Source of the DNA: Cellvibrio zantedeschiae
Lineage (GTDB): Bacteria > Pseudomonadota > Gammaproteobacteria > Pseudomonadales > Cellvibrionaceae
Assembly: GCF_014652535.1 (NCBI RefSeq)
Contig: NZ_BMYZ01000001.1
Location: forward strand, 1,860,001 to 1,924,000
DNA length: 64,000 bases
Reading direction: 5' to 3'
In this document: one piece after another, positions 8,470 to 16,351 of the stretch
How the letters are laid out: each line of letters starts with the position of its first letter
Numbering within the stretch: the first letter of the stretch is position 1
The notes under the pieces: generated by a model
What the model was told of the DNA's origin: nothing
What the model saw: the letters and a program-made list of their open reading frames with translations, nothing else
Database searches by the model: none
Translations under genes and position numbers: made by a program

Positions 8470-9123
8470 ATGAATAAACTTTTTATCATTGGCTTGCCTA
8501 GAACAGGCACCACCAGCGTCAGTGTTGCACTTCTGGATTACGGATTTAAAGTTGCCCATACCGCTTACACCAAACGTGCATTTGAATTAGCCGATGTTAT
8601 TTCTGACGCGCCCTGCTTTTGCGATTATCCCCAACTGGATAAAATTTTCCCCGATTCCAAATTTGTCTACCTGGACCGTGCGTTGGAAGTATGGATTCCC
8701 TCCATACAAATGTTATTAAATAAAATGCTCCCCGAACTCACACCCAAAGGTTATCTTCACCCTGTTCTTAAACGCAGCATGCAGCAAACGTTTTCCCTAT
8801 CATTAATTTCGGACCCATTAAGTAATAAACACTTAAGCGATTGTTATGCTAAGCATCAAAAAGCCGTTTTAGATTATTTTGCAGATAAAGATAATTTTTT
8901 AAAAATCGATGTCAGCAAGGACACGAGCCTGATCACGCTTCTGGAATTTTTGAATATTGCCCCAAAAGGCGCAACCTGCTTCCCCAAATTAAATGTTGGA
9001 AAGCTGGTGGACAACTGGAAAGAATTCAAACACCCTAACAAAGTAAACTCTTTAAGCGCAGGCGCAGAACATCGAAAATTTTTTGATTACGAAACAGGGG
9101 AAACCAAACAAAAAATTCGATAA
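8470..9123 (+). CDS. Sulfotransferase-family protein
   Basis: A 217-residue protein starting MNKLFIIGLPRTGTTSVSVALLDYG. The PRTGTTS loop is the 5'-phosphosulfate-binding motif of PAPS-dependent sulfotransferases, and the later DSKFVYLDRALEVWIPS segment corresponds to the region that contacts the 3'-phosphate. The family transfers sulfate from PAPS to sugars, lipids or other small molecules. The acceptor is unknown and the neighbours (CE2-like esterase, GST) do not identify it. The protein is soluble, without signal peptide. It is short for the family, and some bacterial members of this shape have no proven activity. Confidence 0.75.
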   Translation: MNKLFIIGLPRTGTTSVSVALLDYGFKVAHTAYTKRAFELADVISDAPCFCDYPQLDKIFPDSKFVYLDRALEVWIPSIQMLLNKMLPELTPKGYLHPVLKRSMQQTFSLSLISDPLSNKHLSDCYAKHQKAVLDYFADKDNFLKIDVSKDTSLITLLEFLNIAPKGATCFPKLNVGKLVDNWKEFKHPNKVNSLSAGAEHRKFFDYETGETKQKIR

Positions 9124-9166
9124 ACTCATCTGCAAGGATTCCCCACATACTCATTAAGGCGACACT

Positions 9167-9874
9167 ATGACAAGCAATTTATCGGACTTTCTCGTCACAA
9201 AAAAATGGCCCGCCAAATATCCAGACAGACTACAACTCTACTCCCTGCCTACACCCAACGGCGTTAAGGTTTCAATCATGCTTGAAGAAATTGGCATGGC
9301 GTACGAACCGCATTTAGTTAATTTCTCCAGCAACGACCAACTGTCCCCAGAATTTTTATCCTTAAATCCTAACAACAAAATACCTGCGATTATTGATCCT
9401 AATGGGCCGGATAATAGGCCAATAGCATTATTCGAATCGGGTGCTATTTTAATTTATCTTGCAGAAAAATCCGGCCAGCTTTTACCCCAAGACGCCACGG
9501 CGCGTTACCACACCATTCAATGGTTAATGTTTCAAATGGGCGGAATTGGCCCTATGTTTGGCCAAGTTGGATTTTTCAATAAATTCGCGGGTAAAGAGTA
9601 TGAAGACAAACGTCCTCGCGACCGCTATGTCGATGAAGCAAAGCGCTTGCTGAATGTATTAAACAAGCAATTGGAAAATAGTTTGTGGATAATGGGAGAT
9701 ACATACACCATAGCCGATATTGCTACTTTTCCCTGGGTTAGAAATCTAATAGGATTTTATGAGGCCGGAGATTTAGTGGGCATTAAGGATTTTCCAAATG
9801 TTACGCGTTCCTTCAATGCATTCTTGAATCGACCAGCAGTTATTAAAGGACTTACAATCCCGAAAAATGAATAA
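9167..9874 (+). CDS. Glutathione S-transferase (YfcG/Ure2p-like)
   Basis: A 235-residue GST. The N-terminal domain reads LQLYSLPTPNGVKVSIMLEEIG, continues with SLNPNNKIPAIID (cis-Pro), and has FESGAILIYLAEKSG as the gamma-glutamyl-binding Glu-Ser. The C-terminal helical domain includes YTIADIATFPWVRNL. The TPNG motif with an Asn next to the glutathione thiol is characteristic of the nu-class YfcG/YghU group, which has disulfide-bond reductase activity. It is cytoplasmic. It lies 43 bases after the sulfotransferase gene on the same strand and may be cotranscribed. It is not closely similar to the GST at 6522. Confidence 0.88.
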   Translation: MTSNLSDFLVTKKWPAKYPDRLQLYSLPTPNGVKVSIMLEEIGMAYEPHLVNFSSNDQLSPEFLSLNPNNKIPAIIDPNGPDNRPIALFESGAILIYLAEKSGQLLPQDATARYHTIQWLMFQMGGIGPMFGQVGFFNKFAGKEYEDKRPRDRYVDEAKRLLNVLNKQLENSLWIMGDTYTIADIATFPWVRNLIGFYEAGDLVGIKDFPNVTRSFNAFLNRPAVIKGLTIPKNE

Positions 9875-9933
9875 ATGCGTACATTAAATGAATTCGGTAA
9901 AATAGATTTTCAACCGCAAATCACGGAGGCTTT

Positions 9934-10836
9934 ATGACCCAAATCCCCCCTGAAGTTAGTAGTCAATTGCTTTTGGATAGCATTACCGCAAACGCTATTG
10001 GCTTGGTGGTGCTGAACAGCGACAATAAAATTCTATTTCACAACGGTATTTTTGCGGAACTGCTCCAGTTTGAGGAAATATCTTTAGTTGGCCAGAATTT
10101 TGATGAAGCCATCACCTGGGTTTACAACCATCGCAAAAATTCTAATACCGAATCTAATTCGCTACAAAAATGGCTATCACACGCAAATGAAAACCTACAA
10201 TTTGACACTGAACTGGATGGGCGCTGGCTATCAATAGCTAAACAAACCCATGCGAATGGTTTGATCACCCTTCTGTGTTCTGACATCACGCAGCAAAAGA
10301 ATGCAGAGTTAAGCTTACGCGACACAAAAGCCGAAATAGAAGTGTTGGCTCTGACCGATGAATTAACAGGCTTGGCCAACCGCCGTTATTTTATCCGACA
10401 TTTAGAGCGTGAAATTAATCGTTCTCGTCGCAACCATCATCCACTTTGTTTGGCGATTTTAGATATAGATTTTTTTAAAAATATCAATGACACTTTTGGC
10501 CATGCTGTTGGCGATAAAATGCTGATGCATTTTTCACAGTTTTTGCAGACACATTTTCGCGCCAGTGATTTTGTTGGACGATTGGGTGATGCGGAGTTTG
10601 CTATTATTCTGCCCGAAACCAAAATCGATGATGCATTGCAAGTTGTCGAGAGAGCCATTAATTCGCTTACTAATGAAGAGCTGAGCGATATTCAATATAG
10701 CTTCTCAGCTGGAATTGCCAGTTTCCCCGGTGAGTTAACCATTGATAGTAATTGGTTACTGACGCAGGCAGACAAAGCCTTACATATTGCAAAATCTGGC
10801 GGGGGAGCCAAAGTGGTTAGCGGTGCAAGCGATTGA
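9934..10836 (+). CDS. PAS-GGDEF protein with degenerate GDAEF signature
   Basis: A 300-residue cytoplasmic protein. An N-terminal PAS domain (about residues 15-125; NAIGLVVLNSDNKILFHN) is followed by a GGDEF domain (about 130-297; LTDELTGLANRRYF, DIDFFKNINDTFGHAVGDKML). The signature reads GDAEF at residues 218-222: the second Gly is Asp and the metal-binding Asp is Ala, while the Glu is kept. An RxxD inhibitory site (RASD, 209-212) is intact. Most GGDEF proteins make cyclic di-GMP; these substitutions predict loss of synthase activity with retained cyclic di-GMP binding. GGAGG precedes the ATG. It converges with the next gene with no gap between the stop codons. Confidence 0.9.
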   Translation: MTQIPPEVSSQLLLDSITANAIGLVVLNSDNKILFHNGIFAELLQFEEISLVGQNFDEAITWVYNHRKNSNTESNSLQKWLSHANENLQFDTELDGRWLSIAKQTHANGLITLLCSDITQQKNAELSLRDTKAEIEVLALTDELTGLANRRYFIRHLEREINRSRRNHHPLCLAILDIDFFKNINDTFGHAVGDKMLMHFSQFLQTHFRASDFVGRLGDAEFAIILPETKIDDALQVVERAINSLTNEELSDIQYSFSAGIASFPGELTIDSNWLLTQADKALHIAKSGGGAKVVSGASD

Positions 10837-11937
10837 TCATTTTTGCAGCGCGACTTTATTAGTCAGCTGAATATTTTCCTGCAGAATTTGGTGAATCAAA
10901 TCCAATTTTTTTATTACCGGCTCGCCCAATACAAATGGATACGCATGCTCATGGCCCATGCTACGATTCAAACTATTTAGGGCATAAGTTAGCGGGAACC
11001 AATGTTCAATAATGCTGCGAAAACTTTTGGTGCGATAAGGATTAATTTCCACATCAACTTGCAGCTGTTGGTTAGCCGTCGGTTGCGGGTGCACTTGCAA
11101 GCCAAACTCTCGCGCTGTTTCAAGCGTATCAATAATATGTAAATAATGCGCCCAGGTTTCTGCCCAATCCTCCCACGGGTGCGAACTTGCGTAAGCGCTT
11201 ACATAATTAAGCTGCCAATCGTTTGTTGGGCCATTTTCATAATAAGCTTTTAGTGCTGAACCGTAATCAAGACTGTCATCACCAAACAGCTCCCTTACAG
11301 GCTCAAGCCATTTGCTATTGCGCACTAATATATCCCAATAATAATGCCCCGATTCGTGGCGAAAATGTCCGAGTAATGTTCGATACGGCTCCGCCATTTG
11401 CTCGCGCATTTTTTCACGGTAAGAAGCATCCGCCTCCTTAACATTTAGCGTGATTAAGCCATTCGCGTGCCCCGTAAGAACAGGGCCAGATTCGCCAGAA
11501 ACACATGGCGAATCCATTAAGAAATCAAATGCTAATTGCGGACTATTATCAGCGGAAGGCGCGAGTGGAAGTGATAAAGCTAACAAACTATAAATCAATC
11601 GACGTTTTTCAGTTTCAATTTTAGACCACAAAAAGAGGTTATTGGCAACAGCAAGATCTGGAATAGTTCGGTTTAATCGACAAGCCACACACAGCTCGTG
11701 ATCATCAGCTAACTCGACGACCCAATTGCAGGCGTTATAAATTAAACCGTTTGCACAATAACGATAGGTTTTGGATTTGTTGCCATTTAGCAGTTTTAAG
11801 CCTCCGTTTTTATGTTGCTTAAATGCTTCAACTTTTAATGTTTCTACGCTAAAACCCAGTAAGGCTCCACATGCCGTACAAGAGGTATTTTCAAAATAAA
11901 CAAGTTGTCCGCAGCTGCCACACGTGGATAACCGCAT
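10837..11937 (-). CDS. Putative zinc metallopeptidase with N-terminal zinc ribbons
   Basis: A 366-residue protein starting MRLSTCGSCGQLVYFENTSC. Cys pairs at 6/9 and 20/23, and a second set at 61/70/83/86, form zinc-ribbon-like modules. A domain with HESGH at about residues 194-198 follows, a variant HExxH zincin motif with a further conserved region (SHPWEDWAETWAHYLHI) that can supply the third zinc ligand. This matches the putative zinc-binding metallopeptidase family (DUF2248-type), found in many proteobacteria without a known substrate. The ATG ending at 11937 was chosen because GAGG lies just upstream; a longer frame exists. No signal peptide, so probably cytoplasmic. Confidence 0.8.
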   Translation of the reverse strand: MRLSTCGSCGQLVYFENTSCTACGALLGFSVETLKVEAFKQHKNGGLKLLNGNKSKTYRYCANGLIYNACNWVVELADDHELCVACRLNRTIPDLAVANNLFLWSKIETEKRRLIYSLLALSLPLAPSADNSPQLAFDFLMDSPCVSGESGPVLTGHANGLITLNVKEADASYREKMREQMAEPYRTLLGHFRHESGHYYWDILVRNSKWLEPVRELFGDDSLDYGSALKAYYENGPTNDWQLNYVSAYASSHPWEDWAETWAHYLHIIDTLETAREFGLQVHPQPTANQQLQVDVEINPYRTKSFRSIIEHWFPLTYALNSLNRSMGHEHAYPFVLGEPVIKKLDLIHQILQENIQLTNKVALQK

Positions 11938-12071
11938 TTTTGTAACCTCATAAAGTACAATTAAAATTCTTTTACCTAAGAATACACAAGGGCTCTGTAC
12001 GACAACGCACATGAACCCTATAGGTAGTTTGGTACTTTAAGCTTTTGGAAACCACACCAGGATCGTCTATC

Positions 12072-12470
12072 ATGCAAAAGCTATGGCTGCTCGTTGTTTT
12101 TATCACCCTCACCTTTTCATTATTAGGCTGCGAAGATCAAAAAACTGAACCGCCAGTTGTGCATCCAACCGCAAATTCAAACGCACTGACCACTATTGAA
12201 ACTGACAAATGGCTTGGTCGGTGGAATGGACCAGAAGGAACTTTTCTCAAGCTTTCAGGTGGCGAGGGTAAGTATGAAATCACCATTCAAAATTTGGACG
12301 GTCCGCAAGTTTATAGCGGCATAAGCCTAGACAATAAGATTCGATTCGAGCGAAATGGAGTTATCGAAAATATCCACGCAACTAGCGGGTTAGAAACCGG
12401 TATGAAATGGCTAAGCGAAAAACATAATTGCTTAACCATCAAGCGCGGCGAAGGGTTTTGTCGCGATTAA
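12072..12470 (+). CDS. Small lipoprotein, function unknown
   Basis: A 132-residue lipoprotein. MQKLWLLVVFITLTFSLLGC is a clear lipoprotein signal with the acylated Cys at residue 20, followed by EDQKTEPP and a Thr/Ser-rich linker. From about residue 45 the protein forms a compact beta-rich domain (WLGRWNGPEGTFLKLSG...YEITIQNLDG) ending with a Cys pair (HNCLTIKRGEGFC) that may form a disulfide. The fold pattern suggests a small lipocalin or META-like barrel, but I cannot name a family. The ATG at 12072 was preferred to an upstream TTG because it begins the signal peptide. Confidence 0.7.
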   Translation: MQKLWLLVVFITLTFSLLGCEDQKTEPPVVHPTANSNALTTIETDKWLGRWNGPEGTFLKLSGGEGKYEITIQNLDGPQVYSGISLDNKIRFERNGVIENIHATSGLETGMKWLSEKHNCLTIKRGEGFCRD

Positions 12471-12564
12471 ATGACGGCTGCAGACAAATATTTTTATGTG
12501 AGTGAATCCAAATTGCGGTAAGAGTGCATCCAAGTAATACACGCCCTTAATGTGAGGCAATTTG

Positions 12565-12765
12565 ATGCTGACGTTTATCTGCTGGTTGTTACTGTTTGTA
12601 TTGTGCTGGCCGCTAGCCATTCTGGCGTTAATTTTATGGCCTTTTGTCTGGCTGATTTCATTACCTTTTCGTCTGATAGGAATCACCTTCAGTGCCATCT
12701 TCGCTTTATTGGCAGCAATACTATTCTTGCCCGCCAGAATTCTTGGGCACAAATGGCAAAATTAA
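12565..12765 (+). CDS. Small membrane protein, function unknown
   Basis: A 66-residue, almost entirely hydrophobic protein with two or three membrane helices (about residues 1-22, 24-35 and 38-55) separated by a short LPFRL turn and ending in a basic tail. A GAGG ribosome-binding site lies 7 bases before the ATG, supporting translation. No family is recognised. It stands alone between a lipoprotein gene and a bidirectional terminator. Confidence 0.6.
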   Translation: MLTFICWLLLFVLCWPLAILALILWPFVWLISLPFRLIGITFSAIFALLAAILFLPARILGHKWQN

Positions 12766-12803
12766 TTGAGAATCTTGCCCCTCCGAATTCACCATCTCAT
12801 AAA

Positions 12804-12835
12804 AAAAGGGAAGATAGTCTATCTTCCCTTTTTCT
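12804..12835. terminator. Bidirectional rho-independent terminator
   Basis: AAGGGAAGATAG and CTATCTTCCCTT are exact reverse complements separated by a single base. They are flanked by A-run and T-run, so the hairpin can end transcription of the small membrane-protein gene (+) and of the CBS gene (-). Confidence 0.9.
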
Positions 12836-12855
12836 CAATTCGCCTATTGTAATCG

Positions 12856-13374
12856 CTAGGCACTAACTACCAAATGCAAGGGTGTTGTCTCCGGTTGCAG
12901 TGTGCGCAAAATATCCATGGTCGTAATAACTCCCAACGCAATCTTGTTATGGGTTACCACCACACGGTGCACATCGTTTTTAACCATCACCGCCGCTATC
13001 TGCTCAATAGAGAATTCTTTCTCTACAGCAATAATTTCTTTTTTCATAATTTGATGAACGGTGCAATTTTTTTCAGCGTGGGCACTCCATTCGCGCAAAC
13101 TGGTTTCATCCAAATCTATTTCACAGGCTTCGCGGTAATAATTGCGCAAAGCTTCACGACGGTTTCGCTCATCCATATTACTAAACTTGAAAATATCAGA
13201 AACAGTAACCACACCTACGAGCTCATGGTCTGAAGCAATAACCGGCGCGCCGGATATGTTGTGCTTGATAAAAAACTCTGCCAAACGGTGAATTGTCCAT
13301 CCCTCATAAGCACTTAACAGAGTGCGGCTCATGATCGATTCTGCGGTTAAACCATTATTATGAATCAATGACAT
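12856..13374 (-). CDS. CBS-domain pair protein
   Basis: A 172-residue protein made of two CBS motifs. The first (about residues 8-60) has AESIMSRTLLSAYEGWTIHR and ISGAPVIASDHELVGVVTVSDI; the second (about 105-160) has VHQIMKKEIIAVEKEF and VHRVVVTHNKIALGVITTMDIL. CBS pairs bind adenine nucleotides and act as energy or redox sensors. Here there is no attached catalytic domain, so the partner is unknown. The ATG ending at 13374 has GAGG upstream and was chosen over one 10 codons earlier. Between the two motifs lies an acidic, helical linker of about 40 residues. Confidence 0.85.
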   Translation of the reverse strand: MSLIHNNGLTAESIMSRTLLSAYEGWTIHRLAEFFIKHNISGAPVIASDHELVGVVTVSDIFKFSNMDERNRREALRNYYREACEIDLDETSLREWSAHAEKNCTVHQIMKKEIIAVEKEFSIEQIAAVMVKNDVHRVVVTHNKIALGVITTMDILRTLQPETTPLHLVVSA

Positions 13375-13748
13375 ATTGTTAACCTCGTAGTAGTGGATAC
13401 TCATTAAGTATTGACGTAAAAATCTACTTCGCTAAATTCTGTACCAATCGCTTTATACTTTTTATTCATTAAGAAAGCGCCTGTAGTTCCTCCAAAGGAA
13501 GTGAAGAATCATTATGAAATGAGCACAGTATGTGCAAGCAGATAGACATCATAAATCCTATAGTGTTCTGAATAAAAAGCTAGCCACAAAAAGGATTTTC
13601 ACGCCACAGCCTTCCGTTGCCGTTGTTACGGATAAACAGCCAAGACTTACAGCTCAGCTTGTCATAGTAGTTTTTTAAAGAAGCTGCGGGTAGACTTCGC
13701 TGGCTGTTATTTTTTACAACAGGAATCAATTACCAAGAGGAACTAATA
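13375..13748. other. Intergenic region between the CBS and DUF4399 genes
   Basis: About 370 bases without a supported gene. It must hold divergent promoters for the two flanking genes, but I see no strong -35/-10 pair. AACAGCC (about 13639) and GGCTGTT (about 13702) are complementary and the second is followed by ATTTTTT. This may be a long-looped terminator-like structure, or the end of a small RNA, just before the DUF4399 ribosome-binding site. Confidence 0.35.
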
Positions 13749-14168
13749 ATGAAATCAACCATGCTATTTTCGTTACTTGCGGCTTTAACAATTTCTTCCA
13801 CAACTCTTGCTGCTGACACGCCTGCACCTAAAGGCAAAGTTTTTATTGTAGAGCCAGCCAATGGTGCGACTGTGCCAACCACCTTTACCGTAAAATTCGG
13901 GGCGTCAGGTGTTGATATTGTACCCGCAGGAACTGATAAACCTAACTCGGGCCACCATCATCTATTGATTGATACCGATAAGCTTCCCGATTTTCATACT
14001 CCGCTGCCCGCCACTCCAACCCTGCTTCATTTCGGTAAAGCACAAACAGAAACCCAAATTACCTTGACGCCGGGTAAACATAGTTTGCAACTCGTGTTAG
14101 GTGATTACATTCATGTCCCAGGCAACAATCCTTTGATATCGGAAAAAATCACCGTAAACGTTCAATAA
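13749..14168 (+). CDS. Exported DUF4399-domain protein
   Basis: A 139-residue protein with a signal peptide (MKSTMLFSLLAALTISSTTLA/ADTP). One DUF4399 domain follows: VFIVEPANGATVPTTFTVKFG, a GHHHLLIDTD segment, LLHFGKAQTETQITLTPGKHSLQLVLGDY and a beta-strand end. The His cluster could bind a metal, but this has not been shown for the family as far as I know. It is probably periplasmic. AGAGGAAC precedes the ATG. It is monocistronic, followed by about 150 bases and the PEP-CTERM gene. Confidence 0.85.
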   Translation: MKSTMLFSLLAALTISSTTLAADTPAPKGKVFIVEPANGATVPTTFTVKFGASGVDIVPAGTDKPNSGHHHLLIDTDKLPDFHTPLPATPTLLHFGKAQTETQITLTPGKHSLQLVLGDYIHVPGNNPLISEKITVNVQ

Positions 14169-14323
14169 ATTGTAATGTGCTTTCGATAGCTTCAAAGGAA
14201 GGGAGATTTTTACGGGTAAGTTTTTGTTAAGCCCTCCAATCAAATCTTAATGCAATCTGCTTGACCAAAAGGATTTAAGAGTCGCAAGGATGTGATTTTT
14301 TTAATATTTAAAGGGTATTGAAT

Positions 14324-15247
14324 ATGGATAACTTAATTAAATTTAATGCGTCATCGCTCCTCGCCGTTTTAATCATTTCTTTTGCAACATCCGCAAATGC
14401 CGGGCTGCTTTCTTTTGCTGCAACGAGAGATAGTAGCCTTCCGCTGGATGAATATAACAATTGGAATTACACCTATACACATATAGATACACAAACGGAT
14501 GGTTCCATAGCTTCGTCCAGCATTTTAAGTGGCAATGCCAAAGCCCAATCAGCCTATGGCGTTAACAGAATTTCAGTTAGTAATAACGCAGCTGTAGACG
14601 ACGCAGACTTAAGGGAACATTCAATCGGCGGACCTTTTGCCACAGCTATATCCATTTGGTCTGATACGTTCACTATTACCGGTGGAACTGGCAGCGGAAA
14701 AGTATCTGTCAGTGCCAATGTTAGCGGACAATTTGGAATGGGTTATGGTGCAGCGGGTATCTATCGGTTATTTAAAGCATCGCCACAAGACTTGCAAAAT
14801 TTACTCGCGAAACCTTTCGAGTTTTTAGTTGATGAGCCGCTCTTAAACAAACCCTGGGCAACACCTGATTATTTGTTAGACCTGGGACAAGATGTTATCA
14901 ATTTATCGGTATATGACGACCCCGAAGAACATCTTCAACCTGGCAGTACATTTGGAAAATTGCTTACTACTGAACTTGACTTTAATTATGATGATCCATT
15001 TACATTGGTCAGTATCCTTGCAGGTTCGGCAAATGATTTTGGTTCATTATCCGCGTTTAATTCAGCCCACTTTGGTATAAGCGGCCCCGAGAATTCGATC
15101 ATCTCAACAACCTCCAATTCCAGATATAACCAGGCCGCCGTTCAAGTGCCAGAACCGGGTTCATTTATCCTGCTCACAATTGGCAGCCTATTGTTGTTGA
15201 TGCGGCGCAAAAGCCAAAAAAATTTTCTGCGCTATAAAATTATATAG
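14324..15247 (+). CDS. PEP-CTERM-anchored exported protein
   Basis: A 307-residue protein with a signal peptide (about residues 1-26, ending SANA/GLLSFAA). It has a beta-rich, Ser/Thr/Asn-rich body and a C-terminal sorting signal: VPEPGS, a hydrophobic helix (FILLTIGSLLLLM) and basic RRKSQ residues. PEP-CTERM proteins are recognised by exosortase (EpsH/XrtA) and are usually linked to exopolysaccharide loci. Neither exosortase nor exopolysaccharide genes are in this window, so the sorting enzyme must lie elsewhere. The tail after RRK (about 12 residues) is longer than usual. The ATG at 14324 was preferred over the TTG two codons earlier. Confidence 0.85.
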   Translation: MDNLIKFNASSLLAVLIISFATSANAGLLSFAATRDSSLPLDEYNNWNYTYTHIDTQTDGSIASSSILSGNAKAQSAYGVNRISVSNNAAVDDADLREHSIGGPFATAISIWSDTFTITGGTGSGKVSVSANVSGQFGMGYGAAGIYRLFKASPQDLQNLLAKPFEFLVDEPLLNKPWATPDYLLDLGQDVINLSVYDDPEEHLQPGSTFGKLLTTELDFNYDDPFTLVSILAGSANDFGSLSAFNSAHFGISGPENSIISTTSNSRYNQAAVQVPEPGSFILLTIGSLLLLMRRKSQKNFLRYKII

Positions 15248-15275
15248 TTAAGAAAGTTATGTACCCGGTAAAAAT

Positions 15276-15300
15276 AAAAAGAGCCTGAAGGCTCTTTTTA
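15276..15300 (+). terminator. Rho-independent terminator of the PEP-CTERM gene
   Basis: AAAAAGAGCC and GGCTCTTTTT pair perfectly around a TGAA tetraloop and end in T-run, 28 bases after the stop codon. The A-run on the left makes it potentially bidirectional. Confidence 0.92.
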
Positions 15301-15360
15301 TTTACTTGAGATTAATAATTTCATAATCTAGCGCAACAATCCTTCTCTAAAGGCCTCCCC

Positions 15361-15621
15361 GTGAAAGATCAATCAATAAACAGCGCCGCTCTTATAAATG
15401 TTACAGTAAATGCTTTAAAAGCAGCCAAAGGAAATAGAGATGCGTTGGCAAGCGCAATCACGCAATTTTTAAATGATGCTCGTGCGGCTCATCTTGAAAT
15501 CGAAGAAATTGAAAATATTTTGGGTGTGAATGAACCCAGCATAATGGATTTGGCAGAGCTTTCAGAAGACGATGAAGAAATAGTGATTGACGCGTTTGAA
15601 GAAATTTCGGCCAACCAATAA
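15361..15621 (+). CDS. Small acidic helical protein, function unknown
   Basis: An 86-residue acidic protein with a GTG start at 15361. The sequence is helical (NVTVNALKAAKGNRDALASAITQFL) and ends in a strongly acidic region (ELSEDDEEIVIDAFEEI). There is no signal peptide or cysteine. The ribosome-binding site is weak. It lies 23 bases before yceH on the same strand, behind a terminator, so it is probably the first gene of a two-gene unit. No family is recognised. Confidence 0.6.
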   Translation: MKDQSINSAALINVTVNALKAAKGNRDALASAITQFLNDARAAHLEIEEIENILGVNEPSIMDLAELSEDDEEIVIDAFEEISANQ

Positions 15622-15644
15622 GAACAACCTAGCTTGGGAATATT

Positions 15645-16349
15645 ATGGAATCTCCTACTGATCAGAATTTAATGCAACCCGACGAACCAATGTTGACCGC
15701 CATTGAAGCACGCGTACTCGGTGCGTTAATGGAAAAACAATTGACTACCCCCGACGCTTATCCCATAACCCTTAATAGTCTAGTGCTCGCCTGCAACCAA
15801 AAAACTAGCCGCGAGCCGGTGACTAATTATGAATCGGGCGAGCTGCAACGCTGTGCTAGTCAATTACAAGATAAGAATTGGATTACGGTGGATTACAGTG
15901 CCCGCGCCGCTCGTTATGACCAGCGCTTAACACGCGTGTTGGGGTTAGACAAAGCTGCGCAAGCACTTTTAAATGTAATGTTATTGCGCGGTCCGCAAAC
16001 ATTGTCTGAATTATTTACGCGCACGCAGCGTATGTTTGACTTTGAAAATATTAATGCGGTTGAAGAGAAGCTTGAACATTTGTGTGCTAAAACAACTCCC
16101 TACTTCGTACGTATCCCGCGAGCTGCAGGCCAAAGGGAAGATAGGTTTATGCATTTGCTGTGTGGAAAACCAGATCTGGATGCTATTTCAGCCATGCAAA
16201 GCGCTAAAAACACTTCACATGCTAACGACGAATCCACTGTGTATTTGGAGCAAAAAGTTGTGCACTTGGAGCAACAACTCGAACTCATGCAAAAGCAAAT
16301 AAAATTTTTGCTGGATTTAAACGGTGTTAGCGATTCAGATATAAATTAA
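15645..16349 (+). CDS. yceH: YceH-family (UPF0502, DUF480) protein
   Basis: A 234-residue protein of the YceH family: two winged-helix domains (about residues 14-95 and 100-170) marked by LTAIEARVLGALMEKQLTTPDAYPIT, NSLVLACNQKTSREPV and LLRGPQTLSELFTRT. A C-terminal coiled coil (VVHLEQQLELMQKQIKFLLDL) follows. The double winged-helix arrangement suggests nucleic-acid binding, but the function is unknown. It ends 2 bases before the convergent gene at 16352. Confidence 0.88.
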   Translation: MESPTDQNLMQPDEPMLTAIEARVLGALMEKQLTTPDAYPITLNSLVLACNQKTSREPVTNYESGELQRCASQLQDKNWITVDYSARAARYDQRLTRVLGLDKAAQALLNVMLLRGPQTLSELFTRTQRMFDFENINAVEEKLEHLCAKTTPYFVRIPRAAGQREDRFMHLLCGKPDLDAISAMQSAKNTSHANDESTVYLEQKVVHLEQQLELMQKQIKFLLDLNGVSDSDIN

Positions 16350-16351
16350 CC

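Noticed and set aside
12552-12866. Alternative frame overlapping the small membrane-protein gene
   Set aside because: It starts before the GAGG site, runs through the bidirectional terminator and shows no domain. The 66-residue frame with proper ribosome-binding site is preferred.
13560-13745. Cyclic di-GMP (GEMM) riboswitch before the DUF4399 gene
   Set aside because: The region has complementary segments and a T-run, but the conserved GEMM core bases are not recognisable. An Infernal search would decide.
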